From a bacterium (GTDB lineage: Bacteria; Desulfobacterota; Deferrisomatia; Deferrisomatales; Deferrisomataceae), in the NCBI GenBank assembly GCA_027021615.1, contig JALUTY010000122.1, positions 114,721-178,720 on the forward strand: a stretch of DNA of 64,000 nucleotides, given 5' to 3'. The stretch's first letter is position 1. The number at the start of each line of letters is the position of its first letter. The position numbers and the translations under genes are program-made. Positions 25,595-34,146 of this stretch are shown here, in pieces. The notes under the pieces are model-generated. The model saw nothing but the letters and a program-made list of their open reading frames with translations. It searched no databases and had not been told where the DNA came from.

Positions 25595-25777
25595 CTCACG
25601 CCACGCTCGCAACGCCCGCCACGGGTTTTGCTCTCCGTTGCGTCGTGGCGTCGTTGCGTGAGACCTGAAGTTTTGGTCCCAGTGTGGAACGTCGTCAGGG
25701 AAGGGGGCCTCACGCCACGCCCGCTACGGCACAACGGATCATCCCTCTCCCTTTGTGTCGTTGCGCCGTGGCGTGAG
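25595..25777. repeat. Two REP-like inverted repeats
   Basis: The first palindrome has arms 25595-25624 and 25636-25662; the second has arms 25709-25737 and 25754-25777. Both begin CTCACGCCACG and end with its complement, for example CGTGGCGTGAG. The pair sits where the cytochrome operon (plus) meets the antiporter operon (minus). The second overlaps the last 13 codons and stop region of the antiporter gene. Confidence 0.8.
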
Positions 25778-26959
25778 CCCGTCTTCGGCGTGGGGGTGGT
25801 GGGGCTCCACGGCGGGCTCCAGGCCGAAGGCGAACCGGAGCAGCACGGGGGTGGCCAGGAGGCTCAGGGCCATGTTGAGAAGCGCCACGCCGGTCATGAG
25901 GTCGGCGTGGGGCCCGGCGAAGATGCCCTGGCGCACCGCCACGGCCACCACCACCAGCGACACCTCCATCCGCGGCAGCATGCCGATGCCCACCTGAAGG
26001 GCCCGCACGGGCCGGAGCCGGCCCGCCAGGGCGCCGGCAGCCGATCCCAGGAACTTGCCCAGGAAGCTGGCGGCCAGGAGCACCGGGCCCACCCGGCCGA
26101 GCCCTCCGAGGCCGCCCAGATCGAGGTCGGCCCCGAGCCCCACGAAGAACAGGGGGATGAACACCCCGTAGGCCACGGCGTGGACCCGGTCCATGAGCTT
26201 CTCCTCGCCCATGGTCTCGCGCACGGCCAGCCCCGCCACGAAGGCCCCCGTGATGCCGGCGAGGCCGGCGGTCTCGGCCAACGCCGCCAGCCCCAGGGCC
26301 ACGATCACCACGAAGGTCAAGGGGGCCTCGGGCAGGTGGATCCGGCGGAACGCGCGGTATACGAGGGGCAGGGCCTTCCACACGAAGAGGCCGGTCAACA
26401 CGAAGTACACGACCGCGCCGAACAGGACCTGCTGGGGGCTGCCGGTGCCGAGCACCACGGCCAGCAGGGACAGGGCGATCACGTCGTCGAGAATGGCCGC
26501 GCCCACTAGGGTGGCGCCCACCTGGGTCCGGATCCGGCCGGCCTCCAGCAGGGTGACCGCGGTGATGCCGATGCTGGTGGGGGTGAACAGCGCCCCCGTG
26601 GCCAGGGCCTGGGCCAGGTCGAACCCGGCCCATCGGGCCGCGACCAGCCCCAGGAAGAACGGGACCGTCACCCCGCCCAGGGCCACCAGGACCGAGGGGC
26701 CGCCGGCACGGCGGATGTCCCGGAGGCTCGACTCGGTGCCGGTGATCAGAAGGAGGAAGATGAGCCCCAGGTCGCTCAGCGCTCCGAACCCCTCGCTGTG
26801 GAGGACCGGCCGCATGAAGCCGGGCAGGGACGCGAGGAGTACCCCGGCCAGGATCTGGCCGAGGATGGGGGGGAGCTTGAGCCGGTCGAAGGCCTGGCCG
26901 AGCATTTTTGCCGCGGCCAGGGCCAGGGCGAGTGTGCCGAGGAACGCGGCCGGGTTCAC
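25739..26959 (-). CDS. CPA2-type cation/proton antiporter (KefB/NapA-like)
   Basis: A 406-residue inner membrane antiporter exchanging Na+ or K+ for H+. About 11-12 hydrophobic helices are visible; characteristic segments are LPPILGQILAGVLLASLPG near residue 30, LFTPTSIGITAVTLLEAGRI near 145 and GAAILDDVIALSLL, whose adjacent aspartates are the usual ion-binding pair. There is no C-terminal TrkA-N domain. GTG at 26959 overlaps the upstream CBS gene stop by four bases. The last dozen residues (LTPRRNDTKGEG) are encoded by one arm of a REP-like palindrome and are unlikely to be ancestral. Confidence 0.9.
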   Translation of the reverse strand: MNPAAFLGTLALALAAAKMLGQAFDRLKLPPILGQILAGVLLASLPGFMRPVLHSEGFGALSDLGLIFLLLITGTESSLRDIRRAGGPSVLVALGGVTVPFFLGLVAARWAGFDLAQALATGALFTPTSIGITAVTLLEAGRIRTQVGATLVGAAILDDVIALSLLAVVLGTGSPQQVLFGAVVYFVLTGLFVWKALPLVYRAFRRIHLPEAPLTFVVIVALGLAALAETAGLAGITGAFVAGLAVRETMGEEKLMDRVHAVAYGVFIPLFFVGLGADLDLGGLGGLGRVGPVLLAASFLGKFLGSAAGALAGRLRPVRALQVGIGMLPRMEVSLVVVAVAVRQGIFAGPHADLMTGVALLNMALSLLATPVLLRFAFGLEPAVEPHHPHAEDGLTPRRNDTKGEG

Positions 26960-27462
26960 CGGCCCGCCCCCGAGCGGAGCCGGTGCAGGGCCCGGATCAC
27001 CTGGAGCGAGCCGATCTCACCCACCAGCTCGTCCCCTTCGATCACCGGCAGCCACAGGGCGCCCTTGGACTCCATGAGGTGCACCACGTCCCGGCAGGGG
27101 GTGTCGGGCGCCACCCGATGGAGCACCCGGCCCTCGACGAGGCAGCAGGTGCAGTCGGCCGCTCCGTGAGCCAGGCTGCGGAACCGCAGGCGCAGGAACT
27201 TGGAGTAGGACTCGTGGGTGGGCTCCATGGCCCGGAGCAGGTCCCTCCGGAGCAGGATGCTCTGCACGCCGAACCGGCGGGCCGGGTCGGGCACGATCCA
27301 GGCGTGGTCCACCGACTGGAACACCTCCACGGCGTCCAGAACCGGCATGTGGGGCGGCAGAAAGGCCACGGCCCGGAACGTCGGGTCCATGACGTCCCGG
27401 GCCGGCAGGGCGTAGAACGCCTCGAACAGGCGGCGGATGTCTTCGGGGTCGTGCGAGGGCAT
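26956..27462 (-). CDS. CBS-pair protein coupled to the antiporter
   Basis: A 168-residue soluble protein with two CBS-like motifs: about 22-85 (ARDVMDPTFRAVAF with VDHAWIVPD) and about 115-165 (VAPDTPCRDVVHLMESKG with LWLPVIEGDELVGEIG). CBS pairs bind adenine nucleotides and often gate transporters. A CTCC-containing stretch (DCTCC) lies between them. Its stop overlaps the antiporter start, which strongly suggests it is the regulatory subunit of that transporter. It starts six bases after the beta-barrel gene stop. The ligand is unknown. Confidence 0.8.
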   Translation of the reverse strand: MPSHDPEDIRRLFEAFYALPARDVMDPTFRAVAFLPPHMPVLDAVEVFQSVDHAWIVPDPARRFGVQSILLRRDLLRAMEPTHESYSKFLRLRFRSLAHGAADCTCCLVEGRVLHRVAPDTPCRDVVHLMESKGALWLPVIEGDELVGEIGSLQVIRALHRLRSGAGR

Positions 27463-27468
27463 GGCGGC

Positions 27469-28689
27469 CTAAAAGCTGTACCGTACCCGGGCGTACACGT
27501 TCGTGTTGTCCTCGAACTGGCCGAAGAACGTGTCGTCGTGGGCGCCCAGGAACACGTTGCCCCCGAGGGTCACGAGGACCTCGTCCGACACCTTGTAGCC
27601 CATCTTGGGCCGCAGGTAGGCGTCGTCCTCGGTGGGCGAGTAGAAGGCGAAGAGCGACAGGGTCAGGTTCTGCTGGAGGAACAGCCCCGTGTACCGGGCC
27701 GTGAGCCACCAGCGGTTCTGGTCGGTGAGGCCCACGTCCGGGTACTGGACGGCCCTCTCCAGATAGGCCTGGAGGCCCAGGGTCTGGTCCCGGGCAATCT
27801 CGTGGGAGAAGCTGCCGAGCCACCGCAGTTGCGAGTTGGGGATCGCGGGGTCGTTTCCGCCCCTGTCGTCCAGGCTCCGGTACCAGGCGAACTCGGTCGC
27901 AGCGATCCCGCCCAGCACGGCGCCCCGGGCGCTCGCGCCCCACGCCTCGAGCCGGGGGAAGTAGGCCCGATCGGCCGCCGGGTCAAACCCCTTGGGCTGG
28001 CCCCAGTGGCCGCGGTAGGCGTACAGGGCGGTCTCCCACCCGCCGAGCGTTCCGTAGAGCCGGGCCGCCACCGAGCCGTTCCCCAGGCTCCGGTCCGGGT
28101 TGTCCGGGTCGATCGCGGGGTCGTCCGGGCCGAACCGACGGCCGGCCAGGGGGTTCCAGTAGCTGATCCGTTCGCCCGAGATGAACCCGTCGGCCTCGAA
28201 CACCGGCATCCAGGCCACGTCCAGGTTCAGCGCCTCGCCGTACCACGAGGCCCGCACGGCGTCCGAGGGCTTTTTCAGGTACTCGTCGTCCCGGCCGATG
28301 AAAAAGCTCTGCCAGTCCTTGGGAAACAGGTCGTTCAGGAAGATCAGGTCGCCGGTGCCCCAGGTGAGCACCTGGCGGCCGATCTTGAGGTCGAGGCTCT
28401 CGAGGGGGGTCAGCACGATGTTGGCCTCGCGCACGTCCAGCTGGCTCTCTCCGACCACCCCGTCGTGGAGGAAGTCGGCCCGGAACTCCATGGTCGCGGC
28501 ATCCACCTCGTGGATCAGGTCCACCTGGAACCGGGCCTCCTCCAACAGCATGTCGTCGGCCGTGGTGTCGTCGTTAGCCACTCGGGAGGCGGCGGCCGCC
28601 TCCACGAACCCATGGAACGGAAGCTCCTGGGCCGCGGTCGGCCCGGCGGCCAGGGCTGCCAGCAGTGCGATCCAGATCCCCTTGCGCAT
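27469..28689 (-). CDS. Outer-membrane beta-barrel protein (DUF1302-like)
   Basis: A 406-residue protein with a signal peptide (MRKGIWIALLAALAAGPTAA), then alternating amphipathic strands throughout and a terminal aromatic residue (ARVRYSF) of the kind recognised by the BAM complex. GRQVLTWGTGDLIFLNDLF and the general layout resemble DUF1302 proteins. These are found with an MMPL exporter and a LolA-like protein, exactly the order seen here upstream, so it is likely the outer-membrane part of that export or lipid-trafficking system. The ATG follows AGGAG. Confidence 0.78.
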   Translation of the reverse strand: MRKGIWIALLAALAAGPTAAQELPFHGFVEAAAASRVANDDTTADDMLLEEARFQVDLIHEVDAATMEFRADFLHDGVVGESQLDVREANIVLTPLESLDLKIGRQVLTWGTGDLIFLNDLFPKDWQSFFIGRDDEYLKKPSDAVRASWYGEALNLDVAWMPVFEADGFISGERISYWNPLAGRRFGPDDPAIDPDNPDRSLGNGSVAARLYGTLGGWETALYAYRGHWGQPKGFDPAADRAYFPRLEAWGASARGAVLGGIAATEFAWYRSLDDRGGNDPAIPNSQLRWLGSFSHEIARDQTLGLQAYLERAVQYPDVGLTDQNRWWLTARYTGLFLQQNLTLSLFAFYSPTEDDAYLRPKMGYKVSDEVLVTLGGNVFLGAHDDTFFGQFEDNTNVYARVRYSF

Positions 28690-28703
28690 GAAACGGCTCC
28701 TGT

Positions 28704-28808
28704 GGTCGGTCGTCAGTCGTCAATCGTTGGTCGTGGGGGCCGGGCGGCTGAGCGGCGAGCCTCCCAGCCGCCTAGCGTCCCAGCGTCCTAACGTCCCCGC
28801 CTCCCCGC
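28704..28808. repeat. Degenerate short tandem repeats
   Basis: Bases 28704-28737 are built of GTCG/GTTG heptamer-like units (GTCGTCAGTCGTCAATCGTT) and 28752-28808 of units like CCCAGCGTCCTAACGTCCCC. The first block matches 35883-35922 closely. Nothing coding is seen in it. Confidence 0.6.
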
Positions 28809-29600
28809 CTATCTCCTTCGAATATACTTCCGGGGCGGTTTGCGCAGGTAGCGCTCGGTGAAGATCCGGTCCGGGATGCCCTTGTTGTACTCGACCTTTT
28901 TAAAGGTCATCTCGGTGTACCCGCCCGTGTTGAGGTCGCTCATCTTGGCTTGGGTCACCGTGGGAATGCCCTGGATCTCCTTGACCTCCAGCACCTCCAT
29001 CCGGCGGTAGACCCTACGCTGGCTGTCGTAGTACTCGGCCTTCATGGGCAGGAAGGTGGTCTTGTCGATCCATACCAGGTAGTGGGTGAACTCCACGGTG
29101 GAGGGGTCCTTGGGCACGTTGTCCAGCACGTAGTACCGGTCGGTCTCCTCCTTGAGGGTGTGGGTGTCGTCGGCCGGGCTGCGGCCCGACACGTCCTCGT
29201 AGAAGAAATGGGAGCCCACGAAGCTCGTGCGCTTGTCCGAGGCGGCGATCCGCTTCACCAGGTCCAGCGCCGGCAGGTACAGCCACCGATCGTCGTCACG
29301 GTCGATGTACTTGTGCACCATGAACACGGTCTTGCGCACGTCGCCCGGCCGGTGGAAGTACACGTAGTAGAGCTGCTCGCCCCCGTCCTCCTTGTCCTTC
29401 CGCAGGATCGTGAACTCCCGCTCCCGGGTGCGGCCCTGCTTGTCGTAGATGACCAACTTGGCCCGGGCCATCCCGTCGTCGCCGGCGTAGTAGCTGGCCA
29501 GGTTCGCCTTCTGGACGATCTCGTCCACCGACAGGGCCTGGGCCCGGATCGCGGGGAGCACGAGCAGGCTGAGCGCGGCTGCGATCGCGAAACGCTTCAT
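28809..29600 (-). CDS. LolA-like outer-membrane lipoprotein-sorting protein
   Basis: A 263-residue exported protein with a signal peptide (cut after QA near residue 22) and the LolA/LppX-type half-barrel: FTILRKDKEDGGEQLYYVYF, VFMVHKYIDRDDDRWLYLPA, FVGSHFFYEDVSGR and LPMKAEYYDSQRRVYRRMEV. Family members carry lipids or lipoproteins across the periplasm. Downstream of an MMPL transporter it would receive the exported lipid. The ATG follows AAGGAGG; the gap to the MMPL gene is filled by CGGTCTT-type repeats. Confidence 0.86.
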   Translation of the reverse strand: MKRFAIAAALSLLVLPAIRAQALSVDEIVQKANLASYYAGDDGMARAKLVIYDKQGRTREREFTILRKDKEDGGEQLYYVYFHRPGDVRKTVFMVHKYIDRDDDRWLYLPALDLVKRIAASDKRTSFVGSHFFYEDVSGRSPADDTHTLKEETDRYYVLDNVPKDPSTVEFTHYLVWIDKTTFLPMKAEYYDSQRRVYRRMEVLEVKEIQGIPTVTQAKMSDLNTGGYTEMTFKKVEYNKGIPDRIFTERYLRKPPRKYIRRR

Positions 29601-29616
29601 GATGAACCTCCTTCTA

Positions 29617-29665
29617 TATCGGTCTTGTTATATCGGTCTTCCGGTCCTCGGTCTCCGGTCTTCGG
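29617..29665. repeat. CGGTCTT-type tandem repeat
   Basis: Six imperfect units of about eight bases (TATCGGTCTTG, TATCGGTCTTC, CGGTCCT, CGGTCTC, CGGTCTT, CGGTCG) lie between two genes of the exporter operon. They do not form a strong hairpin. Confidence 0.6.
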
Positions 29666-29671
29666 TCGCGT

Positions 29672-32314
29672 TCACGCCGCGGTCTTCTCCTCCAGATCCC
29701 GCCGCTCCTTCCGGAACAGGGGGCCCCGCAGCACCTGGATCATGGCGGGCAGGATCACCAGAGTGGCCACGCCCGACACGCCCATGATGGTGGCCAGGAA
29801 GAAGCCCACGGTCTTGTAGGGCACCAGGGGCGCCAGGAGGAGCGGCAGGAACCCGACGGCGATCACGATGGCGTTGCGGGTGATGGCCCGCGCCGGTGCC
29901 ATGGACATGAGCGCTGCGGTCTTGGCCCAAGACCCGGTCTCGCGGAACAGCTCCCGAGCCCGCTCGATGAAGTGGATGGCGAAGTCCACGCTCATGCCCA
30001 GGGTCAGGCTGGAGAGCACCGCCACCGGCATGTCGTAGTCCTTGCCCACGAGGCCGATCAGCCCGTAGATGAGGGCGATCGTGACCGACAGGGGGATCAT
30101 CGACAGCAGCCCCCACAGCACCGACCGGAACAGGAATGTCATCATCACGAACACGATGGCGAAGCTTCCCAGCAGGCTCGAGAGCATGCCCTTGACCATC
30201 TTGTCCTGCCACACCACGTTCAGGTAGGTGAGACCGGCCCAGGCGTGGGAGAGCTCCACCGGCGGGGGGTTCTCCTGGAAGTACCGCTCCACCTCCCGGA
30301 CCACCGCCTCCATGTCCTTGTTGTCGCCGCTCTTGAGCTGGAACCAGATGTTGAGCTTCCGAAAGTCCGGGGTCACCAGGTGCCACACGTCCTCGGGGTC
30401 GTGGCTGCCCTGGAACGACAGGATGGTCTGGGCCACGGCCTGGGGCGTGTCCGGGATGCGCAGGGCCTCGGGCTTGCCCCCGAGCAGCTCCATGTAGACC
30501 TTCTTGACCACGTCGGTGAGCGCGTTGGTCTTGCCCACGATGCGGTGGCTGGACAGGTACTTCTGGAACCCCTCCACCCACCGGAGCACCTCGGGGCTCT
30601 TGAAGGTGTGCAGGGCCGTGCGCTGGTCCTCAAGCCCATCGGCCAGGGTGTCGAGGGTGTCGGGCACCGCGGTCTGGTCCTCGGGCACGGTGTCGTAGAG
30701 CCGGGTCAGCTCGTTGGCCAGGGCCTCGACCACCCGCACGGGGTTCGGCTCGTCGGCCTGGGCCTCCTTGGCCTCGAGCTTGGCCAGCTTCGCCTGGAGC
30801 TCGCCCACCACCTGACGCACCTGGGGCTCCGTGGCCGCGTCGGCCTCTTCGGACAGGAACTTACGCACGGGCTCCAGGGCCGTCCTCAGGGCCTCGGGCG
30901 AGGCCGGGGGCTGGAGCACCAGGTAGGCCTCGTAGGTGCCGCCGAAGTGGGCGTTGAGCACCCGGTCTGCCACCCGGATGGGGTGGTTCTTGGTGAACCA
31001 TTTCACCGGGTTGTCGTTGATCTGGATCCGGGTGATCCCGTAGGCCGAGACGGCGAGGACGATCCCGGTGAGCCCGAGCCAGAGCTTGGCGTGCTCCCGG
31101 GTGATGCGGCCGCCCCACACCAGGATCCGGGCCAGGGGCGAGTGGCCCTCGTCCTCCTCGCCGTGGGCCGTGGCCCCGAAGTTCTCGAGCTTGCGCTCCG
31201 GGATGAACAGCAGGATGTAGGCCGGCACCACGGTCACGGTGAAGATCCAGGCGATGCCCACGCCCAGGGCCACGAACAGCCCGAACACCTGCACCGGCGG
31301 GATCGGGGTGAGGGCCAGGCTCGCGAACCCGGCCGCCGTGGTGAGGCTGGTGTAGAGCATGGGCATAAAGAGCTCGCTCATCACCACGTGCAGGGTCTTC
31401 TTCCGGTCCTTGTACTGCTGGTACCGGTCGAAGAACACGGACAGGATGTGAACCGAGTCCACCACCGAGATCGGCATCAGGAAGATCGGGATCATGGAGC
31501 TCATGATGTGCACGGTGTTCCCGGTGCTGATCAGCGCACCCATGGTGAAGATCACCGTGAGCATGGCCACCACCATGGGCGAGATCACCAGGGTGAGCTT
31601 CCGGAAGAAGAAGAGCATGAGCAGGAAGATGATCAGCCCGGCCAGCGGCGCCGAGATGGCCATCTGCTTGAACATCTCCACCCCGAAGGTGTCCTCGGCC
31701 ACCGGCAGGCCCGTGATGTGGTACTCCTCGGAGCCCGGGGGCTCGGCCTTGATGAGCGCTTGGATCTCCTGGCTCACCCGGTGGGCGATGCTCTTCTTCT
31801 CGATGGGCACGTAGATGGCGAGCGCCTTGCCGTCCTCGCTCACCAACGTGCCTTTGAGGAGGGGGTTGGCCATGGCCCGGTCCCGGATGTGCAGCGCCTC
31901 GTTCCGGTCCTTGGGCGGTCGCTCCATCAGGTACTGGAACCGCACCGAGCCGAGCCCCGCTTGGAGGATGTCGTCCACCGTGCTCGGGGCCATCAGGTCC
32001 GCCGTGACCACGCCCTGGATTTTCTTGATGCCGTCGGTGATCCGGTAGATTTTGCCCAGGGTCTCGGGGTTGAACACCCCGTCCGGGTCCTTCTCGTTCA
32101 CCACCCCCAGCACGATCATGTCCGACAGGGCGAACTCGCGCTTGGTCTGGTTGTGGAACACGCGGACCCATTCCTGCTCGCTCAGCATGTTCTCGGGGTC
32201 GGTGTCCACCCGGATCGTGTGAACCCGCACCAGCGAGACCGCGGTTACGAGCACGGTCAGGAAAACAACCCACTTGGGGTGGTTCACGGCGAACTGGGTG
32301 ATCTTGCGGCCCAT
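29672..32314 (-). CDS. MMPL/RND-superfamily exporter
   Basis: An 880-residue inner membrane transporter with the RND-like duplicated plan: one membrane helix (about 17-33), a periplasmic domain (about 40-240), a five-helix bundle (about 245-400 including AISAPLAGLIIFLLMLFFF), then a second helix near 450, a second large periplasmic domain (about 475-700) and a final helix bundle. The GxxxD-type segment VVDSVHILSVFFDRY and its repeat LGMSVDFAIHFIERARELF are the family's proton-relay helices. In the order MMPL, LolA-like, beta-barrel, it probably exports lipid or hopanoid-like molecules. ATG at 32314 follows GGGAGGAG. Confidence 0.9.
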   Translation of the reverse strand: MGRKITQFAVNHPKWVVFLTVLVTAVSLVRVHTIRVDTDPENMLSEQEWVRVFHNQTKREFALSDMIVLGVVNEKDPDGVFNPETLGKIYRITDGIKKIQGVVTADLMAPSTVDDILQAGLGSVRFQYLMERPPKDRNEALHIRDRAMANPLLKGTLVSEDGKALAIYVPIEKKSIAHRVSQEIQALIKAEPPGSEEYHITGLPVAEDTFGVEMFKQMAISAPLAGLIIFLLMLFFFRKLTLVISPMVVAMLTVIFTMGALISTGNTVHIMSSMIPIFLMPISVVDSVHILSVFFDRYQQYKDRKKTLHVVMSELFMPMLYTSLTTAAGFASLALTPIPPVQVFGLFVALGVGIAWIFTVTVVPAYILLFIPERKLENFGATAHGEEDEGHSPLARILVWGGRITREHAKLWLGLTGIVLAVSAYGITRIQINDNPVKWFTKNHPIRVADRVLNAHFGGTYEAYLVLQPPASPEALRTALEPVRKFLSEEADAATEPQVRQVVGELQAKLAKLEAKEAQADEPNPVRVVEALANELTRLYDTVPEDQTAVPDTLDTLADGLEDQRTALHTFKSPEVLRWVEGFQKYLSSHRIVGKTNALTDVVKKVYMELLGGKPEALRIPDTPQAVAQTILSFQGSHDPEDVWHLVTPDFRKLNIWFQLKSGDNKDMEAVVREVERYFQENPPPVELSHAWAGLTYLNVVWQDKMVKGMLSSLLGSFAIVFVMMTFLFRSVLWGLLSMIPLSVTIALIYGLIGLVGKDYDMPVAVLSSLTLGMSVDFAIHFIERARELFRETGSWAKTAALMSMAPARAITRNAIVIAVGFLPLLLAPLVPYKTVGFFLATIMGVSGVATLVILPAMIQVLRGPLFRKERRDLEEKTAA

Positions 32315-32514
32315 GGGGACTCCTCCCTTAGGTGATGTCGATTCGTTCGTCCTTGCCTGTGCCGGGTTGGATGCTCGCCCGGCCGAAAGGATACAGACCC
32401 GGAATGTAGGCCGGATCGGGGAAAGCGCAAGGCCCTCCGAACCCCTCAAGTCTGGAGCCCGCCTTGTCGATTTACAAAAAGGTTGGGTTGGGTGGAACGC
32501 GGGGGAGGGGTCGC

Positions 32515-34077
32515 ATGGAGGCGGGAAGGGTGGCGAGGATTCTCTGGGTTTCGGGGGAGGCCCGGCCGGGCGCGTTCCCGGAGGGGGCGTACCGGGTGGA
32601 CACCGAGACGCAGCCCCGCGCAGCCCTGGCCCGGATCGAGGGGGCCCGGGCCGAGGACGAGCCCTACGCCGTATGTTTCGCGGCATGGGGCCAGGGGTGG
32701 GGCCGGGATGAGGTGGATGACCTGTTCCGCACCGCCCCCGATCTGTTCCTGGTGCTGGAGGGGCCGGCCCACACCCTGCCGGGCCACGACGACCTCGGCG
32801 CATGGGCCCGCCCCGACCACTGCCTCACCCTGCCGCTTCCTGCGCCCGACGCCCTTCGCCGTTCCCTGGCCGAGCATCTGTCGTGCCGTTGGCTCCAGGA
32901 GGAGGCCGACCGCCGCCGGGTAGCGCTGCTGGAGGCCGAGGCCCGCAAGGACCGGGCTCAGCGTCGCAGCCACGAGAGGCGCCTCCAGATCCTGTACGGC
33001 ATTGTGGAGAAGCTCCACGGATCCGAGAGCCTGGAGCAGGCCCTCCACGTGGCCCTGGGTGAGATGAGCCGGTTCCTCGGGGCCACCACCGGGTCGCTCC
33101 TGCTCTTGGACGGGCCGGAGCGACTCCGGGTGGTGGAGGCTGTGGGCCCGCGGCGGGAGCGGATCCGGGGGCTCGAGTTCCCTCTGGAGGACAGCCGGGT
33201 GGCCCGGCACGCCCTGGCCGAGCGGCGGCCGATCCTGGTGTCCGACATCCAGGAGAACGGCCGATTCGAGGAGGCGGCAGAAGGGGTCCGGTACCGGCCT
33301 CGGTCGATCCTCAGCGTTCCGCTGTTCGGCCAGGACGAGCCCCTGGGGGTGCTGAACTTCGGCGGGGACAATCCTGCCGGTCGGTTCAGTCCCCACGACG
33401 AGCGGCTCGTCGTCACCCTGGGCCGGCAGGTGGCCGTCGCGCTGGAGAAGGCCAGGCTTCTGGAAGGGCTGCGCCGCACGGTCAACGAGTCGATCCGGGC
33501 CCTGGCGGGGGCGATCGAGGCCAAGGACCCCTACACCCGGGGCCACTCGGACCGTGTGACCCACTACAGCCGGCTGATCGCCCAGGCCCTGGGCCTTTCG
33601 CCGGCCGAGGTGGACGTGGTGGTGCGGGCCGCTGTGCTCCACGACGTGGGAAAGATCGGGGTGCCCAGCGCCGTGCTGAACAAGCCTGCGCGCCTGGACG
33701 ACGATGAGTTTCGCCTGATCCAGCGGCACCCCGAGGTGGGCACCGAGATCGTGCGGGAGATTCGGGCCATGGAAGAGACCCTGGCCATCATCCGGCACCA
33801 CCACGAACGGATCGACGGCCGGGGCTACCCCGACGGGCTCAGGGGTGACTCCCTGCCCCTGGGGGCCCGGATTCTGGCCGTGGCCGACACCTTCGACGCC
33901 ATGACCTCGGATCGGCCCTACCGCCAGGGGCTGCCCAACGAGGTGGCCTACGAGGAGATCGAGCGGTGCGCGGGCACCCAGTTCGACCCCGAGGTGGCCC
34001 GGGTGTTCCTGGACAACGCCCCCCGCTGGCCTGACCTGGAGCCCGAGGCGCCCGAGGCCCGGGCCGCCAGCGGCTGA
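32515..34077 (+). CDS. GAF/HD-GYP domain protein, probable c-di-GMP phosphodiesterase
   Basis: A 520-residue signalling protein. The N-terminus (about 1-125) is a divergent receiver-like domain without a clear phospho-Asp; a coiled segment leads to a GAF domain (about 160-320, RSILSVPLFGQDEPLGVLNF) and an HD-GYP domain (about 330-500) with AVLHDVGKIGVP, HHHERIDGRGYPDGLRG and DTFDAMTSDRPYR, all key residues present. ATG at 32515 follows GGGGGAGGGG. It is divergent from the MMPL operon. With the GGDEF protein at 8558 it shows that c-di-GMP is both made and degraded by products of this region. Confidence 0.92.
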   Translation: MEAGRVARILWVSGEARPGAFPEGAYRVDTETQPRAALARIEGARAEDEPYAVCFAAWGQGWGRDEVDDLFRTAPDLFLVLEGPAHTLPGHDDLGAWARPDHCLTLPLPAPDALRRSLAEHLSCRWLQEEADRRRVALLEAEARKDRAQRRSHERRLQILYGIVEKLHGSESLEQALHVALGEMSRFLGATTGSLLLLDGPERLRVVEAVGPRRERIRGLEFPLEDSRVARHALAERRPILVSDIQENGRFEEAAEGVRYRPRSILSVPLFGQDEPLGVLNFGGDNPAGRFSPHDERLVVTLGRQVAVALEKARLLEGLRRTVNESIRALAGAIEAKDPYTRGHSDRVTHYSRLIAQALGLSPAEVDVVVRAAVLHDVGKIGVPSAVLNKPARLDDDEFRLIQRHPEVGTEIVREIRAMEETLAIIRHHHERIDGRGYPDGLRGDSLPLGARILAVADTFDAMTSDRPYRQGLPNEVAYEEIERCAGTQFDPEVARVFLDNAPRWPDLEPEAPEARAASG

Positions 34078-34084
34078 GGGGGGA

Positions 34085-34122
34085 GCGCGCCCGGCCGGAA
34101 GCAGGTCCCTCGCCCCCCCAGG
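34085..34122 (+). repeat. Half copy of the interspersed repeat
   Basis: GCGCGCCCGGCCGGAAGCAG onwards matches 60936-60975, the outer flank of repeat copy B, with few differences. It occupies the gap between two convergent genes. Confidence 0.5.
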
Positions 34123-34146
34123 AAGCGCGCCTGACTTGTCGCCGGG

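Noticed and set aside
29972..32335. Plus-strand open frame opposite the MMPL exporter
   Set aside because: His/Gln/Gly-rich antisense translation, no ribosome site, while the minus strand encodes a clear transporter.
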